A stretch of 64,000 nucleotides of DNA from Aliiglaciecola sp. M165 (GCF_007197995.1 NZ_VKKH01000003.1:248001-312000), one strand, 5' to 3'. Positions 1 through 6,194 are shown, numbered from the stretch's first letter. Numbers and translations: made by a program. The notes: a model not told the origin generated them from the letters alone.

Positions 1-2
1 TT

Positions 3-482
3 ATTCGCACCTATTTCCAGGCTGGTTTTTTTACCTATGATATAGACACTCAGTCTTTTGGTACTGTTTGTAATTCCGCTACCACTGTTGGTGAAAATGG
101 CCGCGTCGGCGGTTATTATGATGGAAATTTTTATTCAAGCGTATTCTCTGGTGGCAACATGTTGGCGACCAATACCACAACATGCCAACAGGTTGATACT
201 GGTGCAGCGTTGACCGCCACTCACGCGTCAATGGAAGTCAGCAACGATGGCTTAATATATTTAAATGGTTACAGTGGTACTCAAACTGTATTTGAGGTTT
301 ATGATATTGCCACAAATACTTTTACAAGTCTGGCAAATGCTCCGACTTGTGCTCCTGGAGACCATTGTTCATTGGCGATTGTTGAAGACATTAACAGAGT
401 TGAGGTGCCAGAGCCTGCCTCGATAGCGCTAATTCTGGCCGGTTTGTTAGGTTTGAGATCACGAAAAACCCAAGCCGAATAA
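3..482 (+). CDS. PEP-CTERM sorting domain protein (5' end outside the window)
   Basis: The reading frame is open from the left edge, so 159 C-terminal residues are visible and the start lies upstream. The last 25 residues are a classic PEP-CTERM tail: Val-Pro-Glu-Pro, a hydrophobic stretch (ASIALILAGLLGL) and a short basic end (RSRK). Proteins of this type are exported and processed by an exosortase in Gram-negative bacteria. The visible body is rich in Gly, Thr, Asn and Tyr and contains short phrases (NDGLIYLNGYSG, FEVYDIATNTFTSL) that resemble beta-propeller or Kelch-like repeats, which is an inference from composition only. The exact role is unknown. No exosortase is in the window. A hairpin follows the stop codon. 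Confidence 0.85.
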   Translation: MRTYFQAGFFTYDIDTQSFGTVCNSATTVGENGRVGGYYDGNFYSSVFSGGNMLATNTTTCQQVDTGAALTATHASMEVSNDGLIYLNGYSGTQTVFEVYDIATNTFTSLANAPTCAPGDHCSLAIVEDINRVEVPEPASIALILAGLLGLRSRKTQAE

Positions 483-500
483 TCATGTAAATATGAAAGT

Positions 501-530
501 TTGCCTAGCTGGTTAGATTCAGTTAGGCAA
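501..530 (+). terminator. Hairpin after the PEP-CTERM gene
   Basis: Arms TTGCCTAGCTG and CAGTTAGGCAA form an 11-bp stem with one G-T pair, 18 bases after the stop codon. The tail is only moderately T-rich (CCTATTTATA), so it is a probable rather than certain intrinsic terminator. Confidence 0.55.
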
Positions 531-763
531 CCTATTTATACCCCCAACTCGGCATAAGCGAAGCCTCTCAGCAATGCTATTTTTGCGTCTATCGGCGTTG
601 CGCTTTCCCGCAATAACACCCTTTCAATTGAAAAGACCAACGAACGAAATCGCGCCTTGTTTTCCACATAAATTCCTAAAAAGGGGTCGTACACCTTTTA
701 ATGCACTTTAATTCTCAAATCGGACGCAAACGGCCAATGGCTGACGTCTCAGAAGTTGGCTCC
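531..763. other. Non-coding flank of the first palindrome repeat
   Basis: No convincing gene lies between the terminator hairpin and the toxin gene. The right part carries the long form of the repeat flank: AAAAGGGGTC and ACACCTTTTA near 680-700, a CGGCCAATGGCTGACG module at 731-746 and GTCTCAGAAGTTGGCTCC just before the palindrome. The same ordered blocks recur near 3990-4094 and 4695-4727, which shows that the repeat unit is larger than the 25-base palindrome. Confidence 0.5.
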
Positions 764-788
764 GATCAAGTGTTTTGACACCTTGATT
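764..788. repeat. Palindrome repeat copy A
   Basis: Left arm GATCAAGTGT, loop TTTG, right arm ACACCTTGATT, with one unpaired C in the right arm. It sits 6 bases beyond the parE stop codon. It is the first of at least nine copies up to 6194. Confidence 0.85.
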
Positions 789-794
789 CGAAGA

Positions 795-1082
795 CTAGAG
801 CCAAAGGTCCGTATCCTGTCCTCCGATAATGGCCATGATCTCAACTCTATTGTTGTGGATTCGGAAATAAATCGAATCTGAACCACACGGACAACGGCGA
901 TAGCCTGCGCGGATATTGTCTACTGATGGGTAGGCATTTGGGTTATTCACTATGCGCTCAAATGCATCAAAAAACGGATCGTAATATAAGTCAGCTTGCT
1001 GCTCACCGAAGTTCTTAAATCCAAATATGTAAATTCGCCTCAAGTCTTCTTTGGCGTCTGCAGAGAGCTTAAAATTACTCAC
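795..1082 (-). CDS. parE: RelE/ParE family toxin
   Basis: A 95-residue protein of the ParE/RelE fold, the normal size for the family. Features seen: N-terminal LSADAKEDLRRIYIFG, a central GYRRCPCGSDSIYFRI and the closing beta strand RVEIMAIIG, which match the ParE pattern of an Arg-rich strand followed by a hydrophobic strand. ParE toxins poison DNA gyrase and RelE toxins cut mRNA; the sequence favours ParE but does not settle the target. The start overlaps the antitoxin stop by 4 bases, the usual coupling. It lies in the palindrome-repeat region, where a toxin-antitoxin pair would help keep the array. Confidence 0.85.
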   Translation of the reverse strand: MSNFKLSADAKEDLRRIYIFGFKNFGEQQADLYYDPFFDAFERIVNNPNAYPSVDNIRAGYRRCPCGSDSIYFRIHNNRVEIMAIIGGQDTDLWL

Positions 1083-1312
1083 TGAGATTTCAGATCACTT
1101 TTGAATTCGCTTCGTATTTCTTCTTTCGATTGGTCGACGAATCCAGAAGATTCAGCGTCTATTAACTTTTGATTAATGGCTTCATTCCGTCGTGCTTGGC
1201 GGATCAGTTCATTAACCAGCTCACTTTTACTCGCATATTCTTTGGCGTCTTCTACATGATGTTTTAACCAAGCATCATTTTTTTCAGTTAGTGAAATACT
1301 TTGTCTAGGCAT
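1079..1312 (-). CDS. parD: ParD-like antitoxin, ribbon-helix-helix
   Basis: A 77-residue protein with an N-terminal ribbon-helix-helix (RQSISLTEKNDAWLKHHV), a serine-lysine turn (ASKSELVNELI) and a charged C-terminal tail that would wrap the toxin. This order and length are typical of ParD/CopG antitoxins. It is the first gene of the pair, so it would repress its own promoter, and its last codons overlap the toxin start (ATGA type overlap). A candidate promoter lies 30-60 bases upstream. Confidence 0.85.
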   Translation of the reverse strand: MPRQSISLTEKNDAWLKHHVEDAKEYASKSELVNELIRQARRNEAINQKLIDAESSGFVDQSKEEIRSEFKSDLKSQ

Positions 1313-1343
1313 GACTAATGTCCAACTTATTAGAAGTGGTGCG

Positions 1344-1372
1344 ATTTTACACCAGGCACTCTAAATATACAA
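1344..1372 (-). promoter_or_regulatory. Candidate promoter of parDE
   Basis: On the minus strand TTGTAT (-35 like) and TAAAAT (-10 like) are spaced 17 bases apart and lie 32 bases upstream of the parD start. Assigned from sequence match alone. Confidence 0.35.
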
Positions 1373-1497
1373 AAAATTGGCTTATCAATGGATAGGACTG
1401 ACCATGGAAATACCTATGACCGCTATCTTCCCTTAAGACATATTCCAGTAGGGTTCATTGATGAACCGCTATTCGCTCTAGTTTGTCGATCAAGTTT

Positions 1498-1514
1498 CGG
1501 CCAAATAGCGGACA
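1498..1514 (+). repeat. CGGCCAAA-type 17-base motif
   Basis: CGGCCAAATAGCGGACA, a variant of the motif found best preserved at 6291-6307. It stands between the dioxygenase and parD without a palindrome copy directly next to it, although GATCAAGT lies just upstream (1488-1495) and may be a remnant arm. Confidence 0.5.
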
Positions 1515-1571
1515 ATAGAAAAGTGACTACCACCCCAACTTCGCTTTTTTAATGCAATTAAATCAAGCGGC

Positions 1572-2225
1572 TTAAACTTTTCGCAGAATGATATCGAATT
1601 GCCCGACAGGTGCATCAAATTCGTTGTGTTGGACAAAATCTACAATCAGGCTACTGCGACCTGGTTCAGGTACATTATTCAAAATACCGTCTGTGTTATT
1701 GAGTGCTTCGTTGGCAAAATACATCTGCGTGGTGAGTTCAAAAAAGCCGCGTTTTGACACTTTAAAATGAATATGTGGCGGGCGAGACCAACTTCCACTG
1801 ACACCATAAGCGCCAGGTTTAATTGTTTTAAATCTATACTGACCTGACTCGTCAGTGTTGACTATTCCCCACCCCTGAAAGTCAGGATCCAATGGTGCTG
1901 AATTAGTATCGCCAGGATGTGCATATCGGCCTGCTGCGTTGGCTTGCCAGACATCCACAACAGCGTTTGCCAACGGTTCGCCATTTTCATCAAGCACTTT
2001 GCCCGTTACCCAAATCGCTTCACCTTTGGCTGCAGACTCATGTCCCTGAATTTGTGTAAGATCCAGATCCCTATCAGTTTGTGGTTTGATTGGATAAAAG
2101 GGTCCTTCAACCTGCGATGGCGTAATAGTTTTCTCTGCCAATGCACGACTTGCCGTTAAGCCTGCCGTCAAGGCTAGGCTGCCTTTTAACAGCGCACGTC
2201 TACTGATTGATTTATCGTTGCTCAT
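1572..2225 (-). CDS. Tat-exported intradiol ring-cleavage dioxygenase
   Basis: A 217-residue protein of the protocatechuate 3,4-dioxygenase/catechol dioxygenase superfamily. The N-terminus has a twin-arginine signal (SRRALLKG at 8-15, then a hydrophobic stretch and Ala-rich cleavage region near 30). The non-haem Fe(III) ligands expected for the family are present: Tyr101 (GRYAHPGD), Tyr140 (PGAYGVSG), His151 and His153 (PPHIHFKV). The early GPFYP motif is at 41-45. The substrate cannot be told; exported members of this group are poorly characterised and a ring-opening role on an aromatic diol is the family expectation. The gene stands alone, without other aromatic-degradation genes. Its leader and first third are copied in truncated form at 5508-5859. 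Confidence 0.85.
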   Translation of the reverse strand: MSNDKSISRRALLKGSLALTAGLTASRALAEKTITPSQVEGPFYPIKPQTDRDLDLTQIQGHESAAKGEAIWVTGKVLDENGEPLANAVVDVWQANAAGRYAHPGDTNSAPLDPDFQGWGIVNTDESGQYRFKTIKPGAYGVSGSWSRPPHIHFKVSKRGFFELTTQMYFANEALNNTDGILNNVPEPGRSSLIVDFVQHNEFDAPVGQFDIILRKV

Positions 2226-2389
2226 GGTAATCCATGTGAAGGAGTTGTAACCCCTTTATACGCCTCCAAAAAATCCACAGCAAGCTGATGAAAGACGAAT
2301 CAACAGCGAAAAAGGATCGAAAACTTTTTATTGGCTTTTCCATATAAAATATTAGTTAACTCCGCCTCCTTAATTCAGTAGTTAGTTCC
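2226..2389 (-). repeat. Dioxygenase leader, reference copy
   Basis: This 164-base segment between the dioxygenase start codon and palindrome B recurs at the same length at 5696-5859 and in shortened form at 5932-6073 and 6117-6169. Recognisable blocks are TATACGCC, AAAAAATCCACAGCAAGCTG, GAAAGACGAATCAACA, AAACTTTTTATTGGC and TTAGTTAACTCCGCC. The AAAGG-type block and the GCCYCCTT block are partly complementary and may form an outer stem around 50 bases of loop. Confidence 0.8.
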
Positions 2390-2414
2390 AATCAAGTGTT
2401 TTGAAACCTTGATT
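2390..2414. repeat. Palindrome repeat copy B
   Basis: AATCAAGTGT, TTTG, then AAACCTTGATT (one change from the consensus ACACC). It lies 36 bases beyond the stop codon of the PIN-like gene and forms the far end of the dioxygenase leader. Confidence 0.85.
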
Positions 2415-2450
2415 CTGAATCACACATATTATGTCCTTTTGAGCAACTTG

Positions 2451-3830
2451 TTACTTGTGCCTAAACGAGGATATTTCATCATAGGGTCTAAAGCCATATA
2501 CTTGCCCAGAATCTTCATCATATTCTGCAATGCCGACTACTACCTTTAAGTTTCCTTCGAATTCTGGGAACCTACGAGTAATCATGCGAAAAACTCTTTC
2601 AATCTGCTCCTCATCAAGGACTACAACAAAGATTGCAAACTCATAAAAGTTTTCTTCATTTAGTAAATAGTATGCGCGGTAAATAATTTCATCTAAACGA
2701 TGCATCATCATTCTATGGTCTTTAAAGGCTCTAACTTCGAATCCGAACTTTTTCTCGCCCCTATATGCAATAAAGTCAGGAAAGCCTCTCATTTGATGCT
2801 CGATGTTGTCAAAGTGATGACTTAACCATTCGTAAACTGACTTTTCTGCTGACTCTACGAAATTCCGAAGGCTTCTAGAATCTATGACTCTACTTTTACG
2901 CTCAAAGGTAACAGCCCTTACTTCTTCAATTGCTTGTTCGGCAATTTGAGCGTTTAGCTGTTCATTTGCATAATTTAGGAATCCCTCGGTGTTATAGATA
3001 TAAAATCTTTCAACATCTGCTTCTCTAGATATTTCTTCAACTAGCTCCGGTCTTGCACCTATTGTTTTAGGGCCACCACTATCAATTTTCCACCACCAAT
3101 CCGATTTGGCGTCATCAGTAACAAAGATGATGTCCTTTAAGTTTGATGATTTTGCATGTTCAATTAATTGCTTCCAAACAATTAAATCTCCATATTTTCT
3201 CTTATATATCAGGCCACCATACGAAAAGGAGTCTTCCTCATCTTTTTCTTTCGTGGAGTCTTTAAAACCTGGAGGAATACCGTTACCGTACCTTTTGTCC
3301 CCTTCCTTAAAAAGAGCATCTAGTAAATCTTGAGAGCTAAATGCATCACCAACATTCCCTTCAAAAAGTTGTTCTAACCTTTCGCGAATATGATCATTAG
3401 AATTAACATTTATACTTTTTTGCTCGAGGTCATCTAGCTGGCCAATAAACTTATCTTTTATCTCTGAAATTGAATTAACTAATAGGTCTGGGTCAATGTG
3501 GCTATGCCTTTTCTTTAGCTGCAAACCTTCTAATTCACCTTGCATCGAAGAAATAGATTTCGAGACAATATTCCTTACTTCTGAGTAGCGTTTATGTTGT
3601 TCTGCTATAACGGATAACCTATTTCTCTGATATTCAAGGCCAACATGGTTTGGAATCCATGCACGACCTTTTAAGCGCTCTAGAACTTTGAGAAGCTCAT
3701 CTCTTGTTGAGGATTGATAACGATAAAGGTTAAGCAAGACGTTTGTGTCGAAAACAAAAACAGAGTTTTTCCATAACTCTGAAAACTCTGCTCCATCGAG
3801 TTTATAATACCCTTTAAATTTGTCTCTCAT
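2451..3830 (-). CDS. PIN-like nuclease with PD-(D/E)xK-like C-terminus
   Basis: 459 residues. The N-terminal half resembles the PIN_8/PIN-like family: VFVFDTNVLLNLYRY with Asp28 and Asn30, Glu66 (GLEYQRN), KYGDLIVWK with Asp215, and FVTDDAKSDWWWK with Asp239/Asp240 give the acidic cluster of a metal-dependent ribonuclease. Residues 80-160 are long charged helices typical of the insertion in this family. The C-terminal part (320-459) has FPDFIAYRG (Asp352) followed by KKFGFEVRAF (Glu365, Arg367), which looks like a degenerate restriction-endonuclease core; this is an inference. Such proteins are common in defence islands and act as toxin-like effectors. It stands alone between palindrome B and an 18-base operator-like palindrome. 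Confidence 0.75.
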   Translation of the reverse strand: MRDKFKGYYKLDGAEFSELWKNSVFVFDTNVLLNLYRYQSSTRDELLKVLERLKGRAWIPNHVGLEYQRNRLSVIAEQHKRYSEVRNIVSKSISSMQGELEGLQLKKRHSHIDPDLLVNSISEIKDKFIGQLDDLEQKSINVNSNDHIRERLEQLFEGNVGDAFSSQDLLDALFKEGDKRYGNGIPPGFKDSTKEKDEEDSFSYGGLIYKRKYGDLIVWKQLIEHAKSSNLKDIIFVTDDAKSDWWWKIDSGGPKTIGARPELVEEISREADVERFYIYNTEGFLNYANEQLNAQIAEQAIEEVRAVTFERKSRVIDSRSLRNFVESAEKSVYEWLSHHFDNIEHQMRGFPDFIAYRGEKKFGFEVRAFKDHRMMMHRLDEIIYRAYYLLNEENFYEFAIFVVVLDEEQIERVFRMITRRFPEFEGNLKVVVGIAEYDEDSGQVYGFRPYDEISSFRHK

Positions 3831-3865
3831 ACTTAACTACTTATCCTTAACATGTAATAGTGTAT

Positions 3866-3883
3866 TACTGCGAATTCGCAGTA
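3866..3883. promoter_or_regulatory. 18-base perfect palindrome upstream of the PIN-like gene
   Basis: TACTGCGAATTCGCAGTA is fully self-complementary and begins 36 bases before the start codon of the PIN-like gene, a position typical of an operator. Unlike the array palindromes it has no loop and is not repeated in the window. Confidence 0.5.
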
Positions 3884-4094
3884 TGTCCAAAATCGAAGCA
3901 CAGTGAGCCCACATGCTATTAATTATTTTGTTAATATTAGCAATCGCTTAAGTGCTTTCACCAGCATTAAATGATTATGACTGATGCGATAAAGGGGTCA
4001 AACACCATTTATTGGCTCATAACAAGGTGTTAACTAACCCCGCCCCTTTTAGCCTTAAATCGGACTGCAAGCTGACATCTCAGTAGTTGGTTCC

Positions 4095-4119
4095 AATCAA
4101 GTGTTCTGACACCTTGATT
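4095..4119. repeat. Palindrome repeat copy C
   Basis: AATCAAGTGT, TCTG, ACACCTTGATT. The loop differs by one base from the consensus. Its left flank carries the long repeat unit (AAAGGGGTC at 3992, CCCCGCCCCTTTT at 4037, GCTGACATCTCAG at 4071). Confidence 0.85.
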
Positions 4120-4279
4120 CTTGCCGTGGCAATGAGTAAATGATGCCATTGGTTATACCGCCATGTTTAGAAAGAGGTACAGACACAACCGAAGATGTGC
4201 AGGCGTTCGTCGAACATATTCCTGATGTGTCGATTGTTGCGCATCCTGTCAGTAACAATGCAGTTAAGAGAATTCTCAT
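4097..4279 (-). pseudogene. 5' fragment of a small lipoprotein gene, cut at palindrome C
   Basis: From the ATG at 4277-4279 the product starts MRILLTALLLTGCATIDTSG, a clear lipoprotein signal with lipobox LTGC. The frame continues to ITNGIIYSLPRQ and then runs into the palindrome, which supplies its last residues and stop. The phrase GGITNGIIYSLPR resembles the start of larger lipoproteins with a G(I/L)xYxLP motif (DUF4831-like, from memory). It therefore looks like the 5' end of a longer gene whose remainder was lost at the repeat, the same pattern as the truncated dioxygenase. A start further upstream (4336) is possible but adds only a polar leader. Confidence 0.45.
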
Positions 4280-4591
4280 AAAGTGATACATATATACCTC
4301 TTTGATGCATGTCTTGCCCACTCGCAATGCTGGCATACATGCACTTTTTAATATTAAAGCATTTTATAGCCGTCGATGTTTTTTAAAAGGCTCAAAATAC
4401 GACAAGTCTGAATACGCATTCATGCCTCCTTTGAACAGAAAGTGTAGGTTAAGAGTAATTTCTCTCAACCAATTTCCAAAAATCGCCATTATTTTTCGTT
4501 ATCTGCGAGCGTTGGACATGCATTCATACCGCCAAGGTTTCATAGTTTATTGCCAGATTTAATTTGGATAGTTCGTTTAAAAGAAATTGAG
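4280..4591. other. No recognisable gene
   Basis: AT-rich stretch without a convincing coding region. A frame on the plus strand (4302-4562) has no ribosome binding site, no recognisable motif and low-complexity composition, and was not accepted. The left part probably holds the promoter of the truncated lipoprotein gene on the minus strand. Confidence 0.4.
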
Positions 4592-4729
4592 ATGAGCAAT
4601 GAATTACAACAATTTTATACACCGTGGATCCGTTTGTATTTTAAAAGCTCATTTGGATATAAAATTGAGTGCCAGAAACTAAATGTTCGATTTTCGACCA
4701 AAGGCGGACGTCTCAAAAGTTGGCTCTAA
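4592..4729 (+). CDS. Possible small protein or gene fragment ending in repeat D
   Basis: 45 codons starting ATGAGCAATGAATTACAACA, with the purine-rich AAAAGAAATTGAG just upstream. The product begins MSNELQQFYTPWIRLYFKSS. The last 12 residues are encoded by the repeat flank (from 4695) and the stop lies at the edge of palindrome D, so if real it is a gene fragment closed by the repeat. No family recognised. Confidence 0.25.
   Translation: MSNELQQFYTPWIRLYFKSSFGYKIECQKLNVRFSTKGGRLKSWL
4695..4710 (+). repeat. CGGCCAAA-type motif in flank of copy D
   Basis: CGACCAAAGGCGGACG, followed by TCTCAAAAGTTGGCTC and palindrome D. It matches the motif at 6291-6307 with few changes. Confidence 0.55.
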
Positions 4730-4752
4730 TCAAGTGTTTTGACACCTTGATT
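4728..4752. repeat. Palindrome repeat copy D
   Basis: AATCAAGTGT, TTTG, ACACCTTGATT, an exact consensus copy. It precedes the only plus-strand genes of the array. Confidence 0.9.
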
Positions 4753-4772
4753 TCGGTACCTACTAAATAAAG

Positions 4773-4928
4773 ATGGTGAAAAGCATCATTCCTTTTATTA
4801 AAGATTCGTGCAAATCAATTGACTCTGCCCCTTCTGCAAAGAAACAGTTGGCTTTTATTCTTTCGGGGTTAATATTAGTCAATAAGGCTTTGCCTTTAGA
4901 AGAGTTGTCAATTTTAATCACAGGATAA
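4773..4928 (+). CDS. Small hypothetical protein, first gene of a two-gene unit
   Basis: 51 codons from ATG to TAA, ending 3 bases before the start of the next gene, so the two are probably co-transcribed. The product starts MVKSIIPFIKDSCKSID and has a hydrophobic run (KKQLAFILSGLILVNKALPL) that could be a membrane or packing helix. The region just upstream (AAATAAAGATGG) lacks a strong ribosome binding site. No family recognised; accepted mainly because of spacing and codon-like composition. Confidence 0.4.
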   Translation: MVKSIIPFIKDSCKSIDSAPSAKKQLAFILSGLILVNKALPLEELSILITG

Positions 4929-4931
4929 AAA

Positions 4932-5336
4932 ATGACCGAATTAGACTCGAAGTTATTAATTGATGCAAATGCAATAATTAGGCATTACAGCAGTTTAAGG
5001 TTCGCAATAATGACCGTCTTAATTGCGGCAAGTGGCGGCCTCTTTACTGTATATGTAAATCTGTACAATAAACCAATATCCACACTGATTTTTTTAATAC
5101 CATTTATTGGGTTAATCTTATCTATAGTATTTTTTGTAAATGAGCGTCGAATTCGTGGTGTTCAAAAGCACTTTATAGAAGTTGCAGAAAATATTGAGAA
5201 AGCCAATGGTTTAAGGGGGTGGAATGATCGTCCTGCCCCGCCTGGACATCATAGAATAGGTAACGCAAGTGTCGTTTTCTATTATGCAAATTTCGCTACG
5301 TGGTTAGCAGTTTTGTATGATCTTATAAAACTTTAA
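4932..5336 (+). CDS. Small membrane protein of unknown function
   Basis: 134 residues with two clear membrane helices (about 23-45 and 48-69), a charged middle section (NERRIRGVQKHFIEVAENIEKANGLRGW) and a third hydrophobic stretch at 111-131. AGGA lies 8 bases upstream of the ATG. The layout (short N-terminus, two adjacent helices, a helical cytoplasmic part) resembles 2TM effectors found beside defence systems such as SLATT proteins, but no family motif is certain. It is the only full-length gene in the repeat region on the plus strand and probably forms a unit with the 51-codon gene before it. Confidence 0.65.
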   Translation: MTELDSKLLIDANAIIRHYSSLRFAIMTVLIAASGGLFTVYVNLYNKPISTLIFLIPFIGLILSIVFFVNERRIRGVQKHFIEVAENIEKANGLRGWNDRPAPPGHHRIGNASVVFYYANFATWLAVLYDLIKL

Positions 5337-5450
5337 ATGGATATTTGCTTTCCTTTTTTGAAAAAATTACCACTTAGCTCTATCAAACAGATACTGTCTG
5401 CGTATTTAGCTGTCACTTGGTTTGAGGAAAATAGTTCTTCCTTTTCTCAT

Positions 5451-5466
5451 TGACCAAAAGTGGGCG
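5451..5466 (+). repeat. CGGCCAAA-type motif in flank of copy E
   Basis: TGACCAAAAGTGGGCG, followed by CTCTGTAGTTGGCTCC and palindrome E. A diverged copy of the motif at 6291-6307. Confidence 0.45.
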
Positions 5467-5482
5467 CTCTGTAGTTGGCTCC

Positions 5483-5507
5483 AATCAAGTGTTTTGACAC
5501 CTTGATT
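5483..5507. repeat. Palindrome repeat copy E
   Basis: AATCAAGTGT, TTTG, ACACCTTGATT, an exact consensus copy. Dioxygenase homology begins immediately to its right, within one or two bases. Confidence 0.9.
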
Positions 5508-5695
5508 TCATGTCCCTGAATTTGCGTAAGGTCCAGATTCCTATCAGTTTGTGGATTGATTGGGTAAAAGGGTCCTTCAACCTGCGAGGGAGTAATGGTT
5601 TTCTCTGCTAATGCGCGACTTGCCGTTAGGCCTGCCGTCAAGGCCAGACTGCCTTTCAAAAGCGCACGTCTACTGATTGATTTATCGTTGCTCAT
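5508..5695 (-). pseudogene. Truncated copy of the intradiol dioxygenase gene
   Basis: The first 62 codons repeat the N-terminus of the gene at 1572-2225, including the Tat signal, GPFYP and DLTQIQGHE, with only two substitutions (Lys47 to Asn, Asp53 to Asn). After the codon for Glu63 the homology ends and the frame runs into palindrome E and its flank, giving an unrelated tail up to 5447. All iron ligands are missing, so the product cannot be an active enzyme. Homology continues rightwards through a full 164-base leader to palindrome F. The cut point coincides with the palindrome edge. Confidence 0.9.
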
Positions 5696-5859
5696 GGTTA
5701 TCCATGTGTAGGAGTTGTAGCACCTTTATACGCCACCAAAAAATCCACAGCAAGCTGATGAAAGACGAATCAACAACGAAAAAGGGGCGAAAACTTTTTA
5801 TTGGCTTTTCCACAATAAAAAATTAGCTAACTCTGCCCCTTTAACCAGTAGTTAGCTGC
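5696..5859 (-). repeat. Dioxygenase leader, second full copy
   Basis: Same length as the reference leader at 2226-2389 and nearly identical, including AAAAAATCCACAGCAAGCTG and TTGGCTTTTCC. It ends in palindrome F. Here the outer stem is AAAGGGGC with GCCCCTTT. Confidence 0.85.
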
Positions 5860-5884
5860 AATCAAGTGTTTTGACACCTTGAAT
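5860..5884. repeat. Palindrome repeat copy F
   Basis: AATCAAGTGT, TTTG, ACACCTTGAAT. The last arm bases differ (AAT for ATT), weakening the outer pair. Confidence 0.8.
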
Positions 5885-5906
5885 GTGACATAACCCACCT
5901 AGGACA

Positions 5907-5931
5907 AATCAAGTGTCCTGACACCTTGATT
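5907..5931. repeat. Palindrome repeat copy G
   Basis: AATCAAGTGT, CCTG, ACACCTTGATT, preceded by AGGACA. Leader homology starts directly at its right end (TAGCACCTTTATACGCC). Confidence 0.85.
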
Positions 5932-6073
5932 AGCACCTTTATACGCCACCAAAAAATCCACAGCAAGCTGATGAAAGACGAATCAACAGCGAAAAAGGAT
6001 CGAAAACTTTTTATTGGCTTCTCCACAATAAAAAATTAGTTAACTCCGCCCCCTTAATCCAGTGGTTGGTTCC
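5932..6073 (-). repeat. Dioxygenase leader, truncated copy
   Basis: Matches the leader from GCACCTTTATACGCC up to the palindrome; the part next to the start codon (about 22 bases) and the whole gene are missing. The cut again falls at the edge of a palindrome (copy G). Confidence 0.85.
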
Positions 6074-6116
6074 AATCAAGTGTTTTGGACAAATCAAGTG
6101 TTCTGACACCTTGATT
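6074..6116. repeat. Palindrome repeat copy H, with a half copy fused to a whole one
   Basis: A left half (AATCAAGTGTTTTG, 6074-6087) is joined through GACA to a full copy at 6092-6116 (loop TCTG). The GGACA just before the full copy also precedes copy G, so this looks like a recombinant junction inside the loop of one palindrome. Confidence 0.85.
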
Positions 6117-6169
6117 CTTCCATAATAAAAAATTAGTTAACTCCGCCCCTTTAACCAGTAGTTAGCTGC
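6117..6169 (-). repeat. Dioxygenase leader, shortest copy
   Basis: Only the palindrome-proximal third of the leader remains (CATAATAAAAAATTAG, TTAACTCCGCCCC, AGTAGTTAGCTGC). It starts directly after palindrome H and ends at palindrome I. Confidence 0.8.
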
Positions 6170-6194
6170 AATCAAGTGTTTTGACACCTTGATT
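6170..6194. repeat. Palindrome repeat copy I
   Basis: AATCAAGTGT, TTTG, ACACCTTGATT, exact consensus. It is the last copy seen before the defence locus. Confidence 0.9.

Noticed and set aside
4302-4562. 86-codon plus-strand frame as a gene
   Set aside because: No ribosome binding site, no motif, and unconvincing composition; it overlaps the promoter region of the lipoprotein fragment.
5447-5507. Extension of the truncated dioxygenase as a functional 82-residue protein
   Set aside because: The last 19 residues are encoded by the palindrome and its flank and have no relation to the enzyme; the iron ligands are missing.
764-6194. CRISPR array
   Set aside because: The repeated units are palindromic, spaced by 20 to about 1600 bases, with genes between, and no cas genes are present.
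764-6194. Canonical chromosomal integron
   Set aside because: Core sites GTTRRRY/RYYYAAC are not clear (AGCTAAC and GTTAACT come close with one mismatch but at the wrong spacing), and no intI is in the window. Kept as an analogy only.
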